Shown in pieces: positions 45,527 through 53,734 of a stretch of 63,435 nucleotides of DNA. Both the position numbers and the translations under genes were made by a program. Source of the DNA: an uncultured Alphaproteobacteria bacterium (GTDB taxonomy: Bacteria; Pseudomonadota; Alphaproteobacteria; Caulobacterales; Aquidulcibacteraceae); NCBI GenBank assembly GCA_902826335.1, contig CADEEL010000004.1, positions 1-63,435 on the forward strand. Direction: 5' to 3'. The notes under the pieces were generated by a model. That model was given only the letters and a program-made list of their open reading frames with translations, ran no database searches and was not told the origin of the DNA. Positions within the stretch are counted from its first letter, which is position 1; the number at the start of each line of letters is the position of its first letter.

Positions 45527-46183
45527 TTAAATCCCCCCGCGCGCCGCGAAATCCTGGAGCGTGGCCATCCAGGTGAGGCTCGCGGCCATTTCCGCGCCGC
45601 TCGCGGCCGTTTCGTCCGGCGCGTCCTGCGAGAAGCGCATCTTGATCACCCAGCCATCGATCAGCGCGACGCTGACGCGCGTATAGAGCCGTCGCCCATC
45701 GGGAAAGGAAACGAGAAAGCGGGCGCTGCGGCTCTCGGGCAGGGGCGCGGCGCCATCCACCGCCATGTCCATGCCGATCTCAGGCGTCTCGATGTGCGCA
45801 CTCGCAAACCGCATGCGGATGTGCGCGGCGGCGGCGCGGACTTGCTCGTCTATGTCTGTCGGCGCGGGGTAGCGCGTGGCGTAGAGCGTGATGGTGGCTG
45901 GCCCATCGGGAAAATCGCACCCGACATCCTCGCCGCGCGGCAGGCCGGGAAAAAGGATGAGCCGCCCGCGCGCGTCGCGATCGAACCGGCAGACGAGCCC
46001 GCTGCGGGTATGGCGCACGCTGACTTGTCCATCGGGAATGGACTCAAACACGCCCTCCGCATCCGCTGTTTCGATCAGCCCGTAATCGAGCGAATCCGGC
46101 GCGGCGCGGAGCTCTTCTTCTTGCGCGCGGGCGGGGAGGGCGAGAACAAGGAATAGCAGCGCAATTCTTAAAGAGTAGACCAT
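45527..46183 (-). CDS. Secreted hypothetical protein
   Basis: A 218-residue protein with a signal peptide (LRIALLFLVLALPARAQ). The mature part is beta-rich (SGLVCRFDRDARGRLILFPG, ITLYATRYPAPTDI, RRLYTRVSVALIDGWVIKMRF) with two cysteines probably joined. No family recognised. Its stop lies next to the right REP of the RayT element. Confidence 0.72.
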   Translation of the reverse strand: MVYSLRIALLFLVLALPARAQEEELRAAPDSLDYGLIETADAEGVFESIPDGQVSVRHTRSGLVCRFDRDARGRLILFPGLPRGEDVGCDFPDGPATITLYATRYPAPTDIDEQVRAAAAHIRMRFASAHIETPEIGMDMAVDGAAPLPESRSARFLVSFPDGRRLYTRVSVALIDGWVIKMRFSQDAPDETAASGAEMAASLTWMATLQDFAARGGI

Positions 46184-46238
46184 TTGCAGATATTCCCCTT
46201 GAGCGTCGGGTTCCTTTTTATCTGCGCGAGAAGAACCA

Positions 46239-47933
46239 CTATGGTAATTTGGTATCAGTCTTGCGGCTTCGCGACTTTATGACACGTCCGACAATCGCCC
46301 GAACTGTAATCAAAAATATTCCGGTTAATACATATGTTCCAAAAATGGGAAAAACTGAATGCGCACCAGAGGTCGATGCCCCAGTTTCCCCAGATCTGAT
46401 TATGATTGAACCTAGATAGTAAGATCCACCAATCAGCGCGAATATTTCACCTATTGTTTGAAGGTGAATAAGCCTTTCAGTCCGCTCGGACATCGTTTGC
46501 GTTTCCTGCGCATGCCCCGCTTGTCTGATGCGGGCTTGAATCTGATCAAACCGGGGTCCCAGGGCGACAAAATTGTCGAGTTCCCGTGTTACATTTCTTC
46601 GGACAAATCCATCGTATGATTGCCAACCTGGGTATCGGACTATGCGCAAGTCACGAAGGTAATGGTCTAGAAGGTGAGCATGCTGCTGCAGTTGCCCAAT
46701 CCTATAAGCCAAGCCGCCACGAACTAGGTCTGAAATAAAAGCGGCCTTGCGGTTGGCCGACTCGACATCCGCCATGGGTCCTGAGGCGCTGAGCTCAACG
46801 TCGAGGACGCGAATGAACTCAGAAGCCTCAGCAAGTTCGTCAATGTCGAACTGACCCGCAAAACGCAACTCACCGCAATGATGGAGGGTCATGACAATTC
46901 GGGCAAGGTGGTGGCGAGATTGCCCGCCGTAGATCACAAAATAACGTACAACGCGTTCGTTGTCCTGCCGTAACGTCGAGCCGTAAGTGGCGAATCCTTC
47001 ATCCAAGTAGCAAAGTACCGCGGAAGAGTTGGTCTCCATGGCTGTAGTCGCGTATCCGCGCCCGGGTTGCGCGCCGAGTAGCACTGAAAAAAAGACGGGG
47101 CGTTGGTTCACAAATTTCGCCAGTTCACCCTGTGTATGCTCCGGGTTTCTGTGTGCATCGGGGAACACGCGACGCTCAGAAAAGCGTGCATCTCCGAGGT
47201 TGTCTCGGCGGTCATTTTCCTCAAGCTGAGCATGCAGAGATTCAGGTGCGACTGAATAGTCTCCTGTTGTTAACGTAGGCGCACGAAGTACTACGCCCTG
47301 GCATTCCACTATGAGGTCGCCTACGGCATGAAACAGTTCGTGGCGGAGCGCCTTGCCAGCCTTATTTACATTCGCTTGCCGCTCAAAATAGGAATTCCAG
47401 AACTCACGGGTCAGTCGGTAATGTAGTTCGTTGGCTGCAAAACTTGGCGAAATGTCGCCATCAATAATTGTCCTTAGTGCGTTGAATGCAGCCTGCGTTG
47501 CCGGGTAAGTTTCTTGGTCGCAGTCATCGTTTGATGCGGTAATAGGAATGGCGCGAAATGAAAAGGACGTGCACTCAGGCATTACCTCGACAATGAGAGC
47601 AATTCGAAATTGACCAAAAGTTGGAAGCTGAAGGCATATGGATGATCGTGGATCGCGACCAGGTTCATGGGGTGCTTGATGATCATATCCCTCACGCCAC
47701 TCCGGAAGTCGGCGAGCATGCGCAAAGCGCTCCTCCTGACCGTCGGTTCGTCGGCGAAGCTTCGTAAGAACGGCATTAATCGCATCAATTCGCTTAGCCG
47801 CTTGGTCATTTGCGACGGCGATGTCACCGCGCGCGATCGGATCATATCGGCGCGCCTGCCGAAGCATTATGTGTGACGTTAAACAGGGCCATTCAAAAGG
47901 AGGATAGCTACGGAAATGTGCGCTGTTTGACAT
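46239..47933 (-). CDS. Foreign-looking membrane protein of unknown function
   Basis: A 564-residue protein whose DNA is clearly less GC-rich than all its neighbours and uses codons they avoid (ATA, AGA, TTA, CTA-like), a sign of transfer. The N-terminal 400 residues are of unknown fold, with RHELFHAVGDLIVE near 215 that looks like an HExxxH-type segment but is not a confirmed zinc site. The C-terminus has a long helical region and two membrane helices (EIFALIGGSYYLGSIII, FGTYVLTGIFLITVRAIVG). It separates the MoxR gene from the VWA gene. Confidence 0.72.
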   Translation of the reverse strand: MSNSAHFRSYPPFEWPCLTSHIMLRQARRYDPIARGDIAVANDQAAKRIDAINAVLTKLRRRTDGQEERFAHARRLPEWREGYDHQAPHEPGRDPRSSICLQLPTFGQFRIALIVEVMPECTSFSFRAIPITASNDDCDQETYPATQAAFNALRTIIDGDISPSFAANELHYRLTREFWNSYFERQANVNKAGKALRHELFHAVGDLIVECQGVVLRAPTLTTGDYSVAPESLHAQLEENDRRDNLGDARFSERRVFPDAHRNPEHTQGELAKFVNQRPVFFSVLLGAQPGRGYATTAMETNSSAVLCYLDEGFATYGSTLRQDNERVVRYFVIYGGQSRHHLARIVMTLHHCGELRFAGQFDIDELAEASEFIRVLDVELSASGPMADVESANRKAAFISDLVRGGLAYRIGQLQQHAHLLDHYLRDLRIVRYPGWQSYDGFVRRNVTRELDNFVALGPRFDQIQARIRQAGHAQETQTMSERTERLIHLQTIGEIFALIGGSYYLGSIIIRSGETGASTSGAHSVFPIFGTYVLTGIFLITVRAIVGRVIKSRSRKTDTKLP

Positions 47934-48004
47934 GGTTGCCGCCTAGCCGTCTGCGAAGGTGCCGTCAGTCACTGCTGGATTAATTGATTGGCAACACACT
48001 CACC

Positions 48005-48856
48005 CTAACTCCCCCTTTGCTCCCGCCTTGCCAGAAACGCCAAGCGCTCGAACAATTGCACGTCCTGTTCGTTCTTTAAGAGCGCGCCGTGCAGCGGCGG
48101 GATGAGCTTCGTCGGGTCGCGCTGGCGCAGCACTTCGGGATCGATATCGTCCGTCATCAAGAGCTTCAGCCAATCGAGCAATTCGCTCGTGCTCGGCTTC
48201 TTTTTGAGGCCCGGCGCCTTGCGCATATCGTAGAAAATCTTCAGCGCCTCGCTGACCAGGCGCTGCTTCACTTTCGGGAAGTGCACCTCGATGATCTTGG
48301 CCATCGTCTCTTCGTCGGGGAAGCGGATGTAGTGGAAGAAGCAGCGGCGCAGAAATGCGTCCGGCAATTCCTTTTCGTTGTTTGACGTGATCATCATGAT
48401 CGGCCGCTGCTTGGCCTTCACCGTGCGGTCAAGCTCATAGACATAAAATTCCATGCGATCGAGCTCCTGCAGGAGATCGTTCGGAAATTCGATGTCGGCC
48501 TTGTCAATCTCGTCGATCAGCAGCACCGGGCGCTTGTCGCTCTCGAACGCCTCCCAGAGTTTGCCGCGCCGGATATAGTTCTCGATATTGGTGGCGCGGT
48601 CATCGCCCAATTGGCTGTCGCGCAGACGCATGACGGCGTCATATTCATAAAGGCCCTGCACGGCCTTGGTGGTGGACTTGATGTGCCATTCGATCAGCGG
48701 GGCCTTCAGGGCCTTGGCCACTTCGATGGCCAATTGGGTCTTGCCCGTGCCCGGCTCGCCCTTGATCAGGATCGGCCGTTCGAGCGTGATCGAGGCGTTC
48801 ACCGCCACCTTGAGATCGTCGGTGGCGATGTAGGAATCGGTGCCTTCAAAGCGCAT
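48005..48856 (-). CDS. MoxR-type AAA+ ATPase
   Basis: A 283-residue ATPase. Walker A GEPGTGKTQLA, Walker B VLLIDEIDKAD, sensor-1 MMITSNNEKELPDAFLRRC are all intact. Family knowledge: these ATPases partner VWA-domain proteins of the CoxE type. GGAGAC precedes the ATG. The expected partner, 43698-44885, is on the same strand but separated by three genes. Confidence 0.92.
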   Translation of the reverse strand: MRFEGTDSYIATDDLKVAVNASITLERPILIKGEPGTGKTQLAIEVAKALKAPLIEWHIKSTTKAVQGLYEYDAVMRLRDSQLGDDRATNIENYIRRGKLWEAFESDKRPVLLIDEIDKADIEFPNDLLQELDRMEFYVYELDRTVKAKQRPIMMITSNNEKELPDAFLRRCFFHYIRFPDEETMAKIIEVHFPKVKQRLVSEALKIFYDMRKAPGLKKKPSTSELLDWLKLLMTDDIDPEVLRQRDPTKLIPPLHGALLKNEQDVQLFERLAFLARREQRGS

Positions 48857-49017
48857 GCGTGTCTCCGCGCGCCGCTGAGCCAGGAGCCGACGCCGCCGCC
48901 AACCCTAAAGGCCGGGCAAGGCGATTCAAGCCGGCGCCGTCACGGTAGGGGCGGCGTGGTCAGGTTTTGTTAAGGATTTAGCCCCTAGCTCTGACAGGTT
49001 GGAGCCGGGGGCGCGCC

Positions 49018-49452
49018 ATGCCGCTGAAACTCTCCCTGCGACCGGGGGAAAAGTTCGTCGTCAACGGGGCCGTCGTCCAGAACGGCGATCGCCGCGCGGC
49101 GCTGGTGTTGCAGAACAAGGCCTCGGTGCTCCGGGAAAAGGACATCATGTTGCCGGAGGAGGCGAACACGCCGGCCCGGCGCATCTATTTTCCGGTCATG
49201 CTGCTTTATCTGCGGGAGGGCGACCCGGACGAGCAATACGCCGCCTTCACCCAGCGCCTATCGGAATTCATGGGCGCGGTGCGCGATCAGGACGTGCTTG
49301 GCGAGTGCCTTGGCGTCTCGCGCGATGTGATAGCGGGCGAATTCTATCGCGCATTAATGCGTTGTCGCAAAATCATGGCGTATGAAGCCGAACGATTGGG
49401 GATGGCGGCTCATGTCGATTCAAGCGTACCAGCGCGCGGCCACGCAGGCTGA
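49018..49452 (+). CDS. flbT: Flagellin synthesis regulator FlbT
   Basis: A 144-residue protein with the FlbT pattern (LKLSLRPGEKFVVNGAVVQN, GDRRAALVLQNKASVLREKDIM, ARRIYFPVMLLYL, GEFYRALMRCRKIMAYE). In Caulobacter, FlbT binds the 5' leader of flagellin mRNA and makes it unstable until the hook is finished. It overlaps flaF by 41 nt and lies just upstream of the flagellin gene. Confidence 0.94.
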   Translation: MPLKLSLRPGEKFVVNGAVVQNGDRRAALVLQNKASVLREKDIMLPEEANTPARRIYFPVMLLYLREGDPDEQYAAFTQRLSEFMGAVRDQDVLGECLGVSRDVIAGEFYRALMRCRKIMAYEAERLGMAAHVDSSVPARGHAG

Positions 49453-49762
49453 GACGCCCCGCGAAGTCGAATACCGCGCCTTCGGCGTCGCGACGGCCGG
49501 CCTCGTCAGGGTCAAGGAAGCCGGGCGCGCGCGCCTGGGCGAATACACCGAGGCGCTCGACGCCAATCGCCGGCTCTGGACCATGCTGGGCAATGACTGC
49601 GCGCTCGAGGGCAATCAGCTGCCCGCGCCGCTGCGCGCCAACATCATATCGCTCGCCATGTGGGTGGCGCGCTATACCAGCGAAGTCATTCGCGGCGTGA
49701 GCGAGATCGATGATCTCATAGAGGTGAACCGCACCATGATGGAAGCGCTCGCGCCGCGCTAA
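49412..49762 (+). CDS. flaF: Flagellin synthesis regulator FlaF
   Basis: A 116-residue helical protein starting MSIQAYQRAATQAETPREVE, the FlaF N-terminus, with ANRRLWTMLGNDCALEGNQLP and LRANIISLAMWVARYTSEVI. FlaF acts opposite to FlbT in Caulobacter, promoting flagellin translation. The ATG at 49412 lies inside flbT. Confidence 0.93.
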   Translation: MSIQAYQRAATQAETPREVEYRAFGVATAGLVRVKEAGRARLGEYTEALDANRRLWTMLGNDCALEGNQLPAPLRANIISLAMWVARYTSEVIRGVSEIDDLIEVNRTMMEALAPR

Positions 49763-49779
49763 GGCGCGTCCAGCAGGCG

Positions 49780-49828
49780 CGGCAACTTTTGCCGCAAATC
49801 GGCAATATTTGCCGAGCGATTCTTGCCG
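49780..49828. promoter_or_regulatory. Tandem dyads upstream of flagellin
   Basis: CGGCAACTTTTGCCG (49780-49794) and CGGCAATATTTGCCG (49800-49814) are two perfect CGGCAA-N3-TTGCCG dyads with centres 20 bp apart, two helical turns. A third half-site TTGCCG is at 49823-49828. They sit in the 238-bp gap between flaF and flagellin and follow the flaF stop. Operator for a dimeric regulator is the favoured reading; RNA hairpins recognised in the leader are the alternative. Confidence 0.5.
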
Positions 49829-49954
49829 AGAGATTGCGTTAGCGCTTCGTGAATTAACGCATCACCCTTGTGAATGCCGGCGGGACGGCCGCGAATCTTA
49901 ACGATTAACGCCAGGCGCCGGCCTTGCATGCCGCGAGCCCAGGCAAAACGCCAA

Positions 49955-49973
49955 ACTGGCCGAAACGGCCGGT
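49955..49973 (+). promoter_or_regulatory. Hairpin in the flagellin 5' leader
   Basis: ACTGGCCG AAA CGGCCGGT forms an 8-bp stem (one G-U pair) about 28 nt before the flagellin ATG. FlbT is known to act on the flagellin 5' leader in Caulobacter, so this hairpin is a candidate target; the link is inference. Confidence 0.4.
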
Positions 49974-50000
49974 CTACACACGTCCAGAAGGACCACACAC

Positions 50001-51257
50001 ATGACGAGCGTAAACACCAATTATGGCGCGCTGATCGCGCTCCAAAGCCTCAATCAAACCAATCGCGAATTGGCCGGGGTTCAAAACCGCGTCAACACTG
50101 GCCTCAAGGTCGCTTCCGCGGCCGACAACGGCGCTATCTTCGCCATCGCAGAAGGCCAACGCACGCGCATCGCGGCGCTTGGCACCGTCCAAAACGGCAT
50201 CGACCGCGCAACTTCGGCGGTTGACGTCGCGCTGTCGGCCGGCGAAGCGATCGGCGACATTCTGAAGCAGCTGAAGGAAAAAGCGGTCGCGGCGCAAGCC
50301 ACCGATCTCTCGACCGACCAGCGCGCGGCCCTGCACGCGGACTTTGACGCGCTGCGCACGCAGATCAACCAGATCGCCAACGCGGCCACGTTCAACGGCG
50401 CCAACCTCGTCAACGGCACCAATCTGACGGGCGGCGGCAACGATTACAGCGTTCTGACGTCTGACGCCTCCGGCGGCGGCGGCAGCTCAGGCTACACGCT
50501 TGACGGCGTGGCCGGCACGGTCAACGGCGTTCTCTCCGCCAGCGGCACGTTGGCCAGCTTCGTCGGCGCCGTTACGCTCGACGCGGACGATGCGGTGCGC
50601 TTCTCGGTCACGACCGGCGGCGTCACCTCCACGTTTGACGTGGCGGTGGCCGGCACGGACACGATCCAAGAATATCTGGATGCGGTGTCGACTGGCACGA
50701 GCGGCCGGGTCACGGCTTCGTACGACGATACGACGGGCGTCATCTCCTACAATTCCGCCGAAGCTTTCACGGTGCGTTTGTACGGCGATGCGACCACCGC
50801 GAAGGACGACGACGGCTATTTCGACAGCACGACCGACGCGACTGGCGCCACATTGGCGGCGGGCGGCGGCGGCGGCGGCACGAACTCGATCAATGTGTCG
50901 GGCTTCGATTTCCGTCTCGGCACGTCCGGCCAGGCGCTCGCCACGGTCACGGGCGCGCTCGATGTGTCGACGGCTGGCGGCGCTTCGGCGGCCTCCACGG
51001 CCATCGATACGGCCATCACCGCCTTGAACAAGGACCTCGCCAAGCTCGGGTCCCAGTCCAAGGCGCTTGAAGTCCAAAAGACCTTCCTCGGCAAGCTCTC
51101 CGACTCGATCGAAGCGGGCCTTGGAAACCTCGTGGACGCGGACCTCGCCAAGGAATCGGCGCGTCTGCAATCGCTGCAAGTCAAGCAACAGCTTGGCGCG
51201 CAAGCGTTGTCGATCGCCAACCAGGCGCCGTCCATCGTTCTGTCCTTCTTCCGTTAA
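50001..51257 (+). CDS. Flagellin
   Basis: A 418-residue flagellin. The N-terminal D0/D1 region (MTSVNTNYGALIALQSLNQT, then NRVNTGLKVASAADNGAIFA) and the C-terminal D0 (LQSLQVKQQLGAQALSIANQ) are complete. The middle 200 residues are a Thr/Ser/Gly-rich variable domain containing a (GGC)n run at about 50863-50880, a possible slippage site. Only one full flagellin is visible here. A GC-rich hairpin follows at 51273-51298. Confidence 0.95.
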   Translation: MTSVNTNYGALIALQSLNQTNRELAGVQNRVNTGLKVASAADNGAIFAIAEGQRTRIAALGTVQNGIDRATSAVDVALSAGEAIGDILKQLKEKAVAAQATDLSTDQRAALHADFDALRTQINQIANAATFNGANLVNGTNLTGGGNDYSVLTSDASGGGGSSGYTLDGVAGTVNGVLSASGTLASFVGAVTLDADDAVRFSVTTGGVTSTFDVAVAGTDTIQEYLDAVSTGTSGRVTASYDDTTGVISYNSAEAFTVRLYGDATTAKDDDGYFDSTTDATGATLAAGGGGGGTNSINVSGFDFRLGTSGQALATVTGALDVSTAGGASAASTAIDTAITALNKDLAKLGSQSKALEVQKTFLGKLSDSIEAGLGNLVDADLAKESARLQSLQVKQQLGAQALSIANQAPSIVLSFFR

Positions 51258-51272
51258 TCTGCGGTCGGACAA

Positions 51273-51298
51273 GGGAGCGGGCTTTAAAACCCGCTCCC
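51273..51298 (+). terminator. Stem-loop after the flagellin gene
   Basis: GGGAGCGGG, loop CTTTAAAA, CCCGCTCCC: a perfect 9-bp GC-rich stem 15 nt after the flagellin stop. No U-run follows, so it may terminate weakly or act mainly as a 3' stabiliser of an abundant mRNA. Confidence 0.6.
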
Positions 51299-51332
51299 GA
51301 CTCCGCAAAGGACGCTCCGTTGAGAAAGGCCC

Positions 51333-51653
51333 ATGCACATGGGACCCAATTCAACCAGACCAGCCGCGCCGATCGCGCCAGTCGCGGCCGCGCCGCAAAC
51401 CAATCCACAACCACGCGACAAGGACGCCGCCGAGACCGCCGCCGTCTCGTCCGCTCAGCCGCTGTTGTCGGCGGAACTCATTGTTGAAGCTGGCGAGCTT
51501 GTCGTCGAACAAGATGAGGAAGCCGGTCGGTTCGTCGCCAAGGTGATCGATCCGGAGTCGGAGGCGATCCTCCGTCAATTCCCAACCGAAGGTCAGCTCG
51601 CCTTCTCGCGGGCGCTACGCGCCTATGTGAACGCGCTGCGCGACCGCAAATAA
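51333..51653 (+). CDS. FlaG-family protein
   Basis: A 106-residue protein. A disordered Pro/Ala N-terminus is followed by the FlaG pattern VEQDEEAGRFVAKVIDPESE and AILRQFPTEGQLAFSRAL. FlaG proteins are small and of unsettled function, linked to filament length. Lies between flagellin and the short flagellin-like gene. Confidence 0.8.
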   Translation: MHMGPNSTRPAAPIAPVAAAPQTNPQPRDKDAAETAAVSSAQPLLSAELIVEAGELVVEQDEEAGRFVAKVIDPESEAILRQFPTEGQLAFSRALRAYVNALRDRK

Positions 51654-51673
51654 TGCGGCTCGTATGGATAATT

Positions 51674-51702
51674 TTGTCTTAACGTTAATTCTTTCTTAAT
51701 CA
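51674..51702 (+). promoter_or_regulatory. Candidate promoter of the flagellin-like gene
   Basis: TTGTCT, 17 bp, TAATCA in a markedly AT-rich island (51658-51710) between the FlaG gene and the gene at 51790. Position and spacing are good but AT-rich gaps give chance matches. Confidence 0.35.
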
Positions 51703-51789
51703 TTGTTGCGTTCTGTCCACGCCGCGAGAAAAGCTCGCCGGCGTGCGCCTGTTGTTGAGTCGCGCCGCCCATCCGAAGGAGCGCCGCCT

Positions 51790-52449
51790 ATGGTTTCGTC
51801 TGTCACACCCTCCCAGCCGCACGCCGTTCCCGCGGAGTTTCGCGCGCGTGAGTTCACGCAGCCGAACGCCAACGCCTCGGCGGCGCATGGAATTGCGGAT
51901 GTTGTCGCCGTGCGCGGGGAGGAAGCGGCTGGCTGGCGGGCCGCGCGGGCCAATGTCGGCGCGGGGCTGGCGGCGCTCGATGCGGCGTTGGCCGGGGGGC
52001 GCGAAGCGGCCGATGCGTTGGCGCGGCTATCGAACGGCGCTGACGATGAATCCAGCGCGCGTCTGGCCGCATTGCTTGAAGACGCGGTGCTCGCGGGCAA
52101 CGCCTTGCTCAAGGGCGGGGCGTTGCGTGTTTCGCTTGAGCCGGGCGCGCCGCCGATCGAAGTTGAAGGAATAGATCTCGCCGCACTCGTGGGCGGGGAC
52201 GATCCAGCCGCCGCCGCCGCGCATATGCAAGAAGGGCTTGAGCGCTGGCGCGCCGCAGCCCAGCGGCTCTCGGCTCATGACGGGTTCCTCGCGGCGATCG
52301 AACAGAGTGTGAGCGCCCATGTGCGCACCGATCTCAACGCCGATGGCGCGCGTCTCCTGGCATTGCAGGTTCGCCAGGATTTGAGCCTCTCGGGCGCGGC
52401 GCTGTCATCTGGCGGGGCCGAGTCCGTGCTTGGGCTATTCCGCGGCTAG
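51790..52449 (+). CDS. Short degenerate flagellin-like protein
   Basis: A 219-residue protein from ATG 51790 (GAAGGAGCGCC upstream). Its last 45 residues (VRTDLNADGARLLALQVRQD ... VLGLFRG) follow the flagellin C-terminal D0, and ASAAHGIADVVAVRGEEAAG with AALDAALAGGREAADAL matches the flagellin N-terminal D1 helix. The first 30 residues, where flagellins have a conserved D0 helix, are not conserved, and there is no large variable domain. It is either a specialised junction/cap-like flagellin or a decaying copy. Confidence 0.7.
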   Translation: MVSSVTPSQPHAVPAEFRAREFTQPNANASAAHGIADVVAVRGEEAAGWRAARANVGAGLAALDAALAGGREAADALARLSNGADDESSARLAALLEDAVLAGNALLKGGALRVSLEPGAPPIEVEGIDLAALVGGDDPAAAAAHMQEGLERWRAAAQRLSAHDGFLAAIEQSVSAHVRTDLNADGARLLALQVRQDLSLSGAALSSGGAESVLGLFRG

Positions 52450-53588
52450 TTCGCCGCGTGCGCCATCTGCCGCAAGGCGTGCGTAAGGCTCACCGCGCCC
52501 GCGATCAGCAAACCAAGCACGAGTGCGATCAGCGCGCCGACAGCGTGAACGCGTGCGCGCGTCCAGATCGTCGTGCCGCGCGCCAGTTCAGCCAGAGGCG
52601 GCGCGCCATCCCAGCGCTTGGCGAACGCCGTGGCGCGATCGCCGCCGGCCTGCGCGATGAGCCGCAGGCGCGGCAGATCGCGCCCATCGCGCGCATGCGC
52701 CAGCAGGCGCACCGCGCCACGGGGGCTCGTCGCGCGGGCGATGTCGCCGATCACGGCGAGCTCTTCGGCGAACGCGCCATAGGCCACGGGATCGAGGCTC
52801 GCGCGAAACGCCTGCGCCGTTAGCCGCCCGCCGCGCGTCAGCGCGTCCGGATCGGCGAGTGCTTCGTCCATGGCGCGGCGCAGAGTCTCAACGGGCGCGG
52901 CGCGCGCGGCGGCGCGTGAAAGGTGCGCGGCCAGGCCCGGCCTCAAGCGCGCCGCACGGCGCGCATCGATCAGCACCGAGGCGCCCAGCGCCACGCGCGG
53001 CGGCGCGTGTTCGCCCAGCGCGGTGACGATCCCCGCCAACACGAACGCGAGGTCATCGCTGTCGCGCCCGCTGTGCCAGGCGCGCGCATGTTCGGCGAAG
53101 GCGCGTTCGGTATCGAGCGCGAGGCGGACGGCCAAATCGTCACGTGTTGTCGTCGCCATATGGCGTGTCGCTTCGGCGAAGGGTTGGCGCGTTTCGTTGG
53201 AGAGCAGACGCGCCGCCGCGGCGGCGCGCGCCGCATCGTCGGCGTCGGCGCGCAACGCCGCATCGAGGCGCGCGCCGTCCGCTGGTCCAAGCAGCGCCGG
53301 CGCCATGAGCGCGAAGCCGCGCGCCGCGCGCGGATCGCCTTCGCGCAGTTCGCGCGCGATCAGCTCTTCCCAGGCGCGGCGGCGCTCCATGCCTGGGGCC
53401 AGCAAGTGAGCCGCTTCACGCTCAAGCGCCGCGCGTGTGGCGGTCAGCGCGGCCGGCGTCGCGATATAGGAAACAAAGGCGCCGGCGGCGATCTCGCGCG
53501 CGATCGGCGCCGCCGCGAAGGGCAAGCCGACAAGGCAGAGATTGATCAGCGCCGCCGAGAGGGCGCCGTTCGCGATCGCCGCACGCAT
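52446..53588 (-). CDS. Alanine-rich membrane protein of unknown function
   Basis: A 380-residue, alanine- and arginine-rich helical protein with a hydrophobic N-terminus (ALSAALINLCLVGLPFAAAPI) and a C-terminal membrane helix (VHAVGALIALVLGLLIAGAVSL). Its stop shares the CTAG with the convergent flagellin-like gene. Position in a flagellar region suggests, but does not prove, a motility role. Confidence 0.7.
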   Translation of the reverse strand: MRAAIANGALSAALINLCLVGLPFAAAPIAREIAAGAFVSYIATPAALTATRAALEREAAHLLAPGMERRRAWEELIARELREGDPRAARGFALMAPALLGPADGARLDAALRADADDAARAAAAARLLSNETRQPFAEATRHMATTTRDDLAVRLALDTERAFAEHARAWHSGRDSDDLAFVLAGIVTALGEHAPPRVALGASVLIDARRAARLRPGLAAHLSRAAARAAPVETLRRAMDEALADPDALTRGGRLTAQAFRASLDPVAYGAFAEELAVIGDIARATSPRGAVRLLAHARDGRDLPRLRLIAQAGGDRATAFAKRWDGAPPLAELARGTTIWTRARVHAVGALIALVLGLLIAGAVSLTHALRQMAHAAN

Positions 53589-53609
53589 GTGTGGTCCCCC
53601 GTGCGAATT

Positions 53610-53709
53610 CTAGAACATGTTCCGATCATATTGAATCGGGAACATGTTCTAGATTCTTGGATCGCCGCGTTTTCTACGACGAACCGGCGCCCACTTCGTC
53701 GGAAAACGC
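53610..53709. repeat. Bipartite double-hairpin repeat, copy 2
   Basis: Hairpin A (53610-53652) is CTAGAACATGTTCCGAT ... ATCGGGAACATGTTCTAG; hairpin B (53666-53709) has GCGTTTTCTACGACGAA and TTCGTCGGAAAACGC. Against copy 1 (33121-33217), the stem of hairpin A differs but with compensating changes on both arms, so the fold is kept. Confidence 0.85.
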
Positions 53710-53734
53710 TCCAGCATAGGGACGAGGCGTTGAG

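Noticed and set aside
49780..49794. Sigma-54 promoter for flagellin
   Set aside because: GG and GC here are separated by 8 bp, not the 10 bp a -24/-12 promoter needs; the same holds for the GGCCGAAACGGC at 49958.
50863..50881. Phase-variation tract in flagellin
   Set aside because: The GGC run is in steps of three, so slippage would change glycine number but not the frame.
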